Shown: piece by piece, positions 63,334 through 64,000 of the stretch
How positions within the stretch are numbered: position 1 is the stretch's first letter
Layout: every line of letters begins with the position of its first letter
DNA from: Achromobacter aegrifaciens
Lineage (GTDB): Bacteria; Pseudomonadota; Gammaproteobacteria; Burkholderiales; Burkholderiaceae_B
Reading direction: 5' to 3'
Assembly: GCF_902859735.1 (NCBI RefSeq)
Contig: NZ_CADIJY010000007.1
Span: 1 to 64,000, forward strand
DNA: 64,000 nt
Position numbers and translations under genes: made by a program
The notes under the pieces: generated by a model
What the model was told of the DNA's origin: nothing
Database searches by the model: none
What the model saw: the letters and a program-made list of their open reading frames with translations, nothing else

Positions 63334-64000
63334 TCACGCGCCGTTGGCCAGGACGGTCACCGCGGCGCCGTCTGTCACGCGCTGCAAGCCCGACACCACC
63401 AGCCGGTCGCCCGCCGCCACGCCGGTCAGGATTTCGACGCGGCCCTCGCGGCGCTCGCCGATGGTGACCTCGCGCCGCTCGGCCACGCCATCCTTGACGC
63501 GGTAGACGTATTGCGTCGCGCCCGAGGGCGACAGCGCGGCTTCCGGCGCGACCAGCGCCTTGTCCTGGTTGAACTGCAGCTGCACGCGGGCGAACATGCC
63601 CGGACGCAGCACCGCATCCTTGTTGGGGACCGTGGCGCGCAGCAGGATGGAGCGTCCGCCCGCGTCGACCAGCGGGCTGACCGCGTAGACCACGCCCTGG
63701 CGCTCCTGGCCGGGCAGCGCGTCCATGCGCAGCGTCAATTGCTGGCCCACGCCCACCTTGCTCAAATACATTTCAGGGACGCGGAAATCCACCTTGAGCG
63801 GATCGATCGCCTCCAGCGGGGCCAGGTCCTGGCCCTGGTTGACGTAGTCGCCCACCGACACGCTGCGCAGGCCCGCGATGCCGCCAAACGGCGCCGAGAT
63901 CGTCATCTTGTCCAGCCGCGCCTGCGCCAGCGCCACGGCGGCTTCCTGCACCTTCAGGGTGCTGGCGGATTCGTCGCGCGCCTGCTGGCTGACGAAACCC
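63334..64000 (-). CDS. RND efflux periplasmic adaptor (partial at right edge)
   Basis: The C-terminal 221 residues of an HlyD/AcrA-type adaptor; the gene continues past the window. Visible are the end of the hairpin, the lipoyl half KMTISAPFGGIAGLRSVSVGDYVNQG, the beta-barrel and the membrane-proximal domain ending DGAAVTVLANGA. It bridges the RND pump to an outer-membrane channel. The regulator and the N-terminal membrane anchor must lie to the right. Confidence 0.92.
   Translation of the reverse strand, partial: GFVSQQARDESASTLKVQEAAVALAQARLDKMTISAPFGGIAGLRSVSVGDYVNQGQDLAPLEAIDPLKVDFRVPEMYLSKVGVGQQLTLRMDALPGQERQGVVYAVSPLVDAGGRSILLRATVPNKDAVLRPGMFARVQLQFNQDKALVAPEAALSPSGATQYVYRVKDGVAERREVTIGERREGRVEILTGVAAGDRLVVSGLQRVTDGAAVTVLANGA

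Overview
The window is GC-rich, densely coded DNA from a beta-proteobacterium of the family Alcaligenaceae, most like Achromobacter or Bordetella. The evidence is two tctA/tctB carrier pairs, a set of genes matching the Bordetella lgm lipid A glucosamine locus, a TctD/TctE-type two-component system, a complete ybgC-tolQRAB-pal-cpoB cluster and a very high density of LysR, Lrp and GntR regulators. I see no prophage, insertion sequence, CRISPR array or toxin-antitoxin module. It reads as chromosomal core with metabolic accessory genes between.

Layout. 1-565: no gene; promoter-like elements that point left out of the window, probably the leader of an rRNA or tRNA operon. 566-5032: Lrp regulator divergent from hppD, then msrA, a small cytochrome c and ilvD. 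5159-8626: lgt, a SIMPL-domain protein, 6S RNA, zapA with a coiled-coil partner, and the first tctB. 8640-17742: tctA, a gamma-glutamyltransferase-like enzyme, a 3-hydroxyisobutyrate dehydrogenase-family enzyme, azoR with a LysR regulator, ghrA, and a second tctA/tctB pair. 17941-22506: tctE, tctD, rppH and divergent proS. 22560-29780: the Tol-Pal cluster followed without a gap by two genes of a FecCD-type ABC transporter. 29799-41528: YbaK protein, hydrolase, Lrp, EamA exporter, a second-type EF-G, UspA, a DUF442 protein, a MocR regulator divergent from two exporters, and lrgA/lrgB with a LysR. 41567-49080: lipoprotein hydrolase, then a DapA-family enzyme with a complete Liv-type ABC importer and GntR regulator. 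49055-54382: AceI-like efflux protein with LysR, then the lgm set. 54619-64000: GNAT, GltS with a TAXI-type lipoprotein, two small conserved proteins, tRNA-Val, dnaQ and an RND efflux pump whose adaptor runs off the right edge.

Functional themes. Carboxylate and amino-acid uptake dominates (two Tct pairs, Liv importer, GltS/TAXI), each with nearby regulators. Envelope integrity and modification is second (Lgt, Tol-Pal, Lgm). Efflux is third (AceI-like, EamA, LysE, RND).

Most unusual items: the GltS symporter paired with a TAXI lipoprotein that has an extra N-terminal region; a recurrent GGG-N4/5-CCC dyad in several catabolic leaders; a Lys-to-Arg change in the LivF Walker A; a permease/ATPase pair translationally coupled to cpoB without a binding protein; and tandem extended -10 promoters at the left edge sharing their design with the tRNA-Val promoter. 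I found no clearly new multi-gene system. All function calls are from reading motifs and translations, with no database search.
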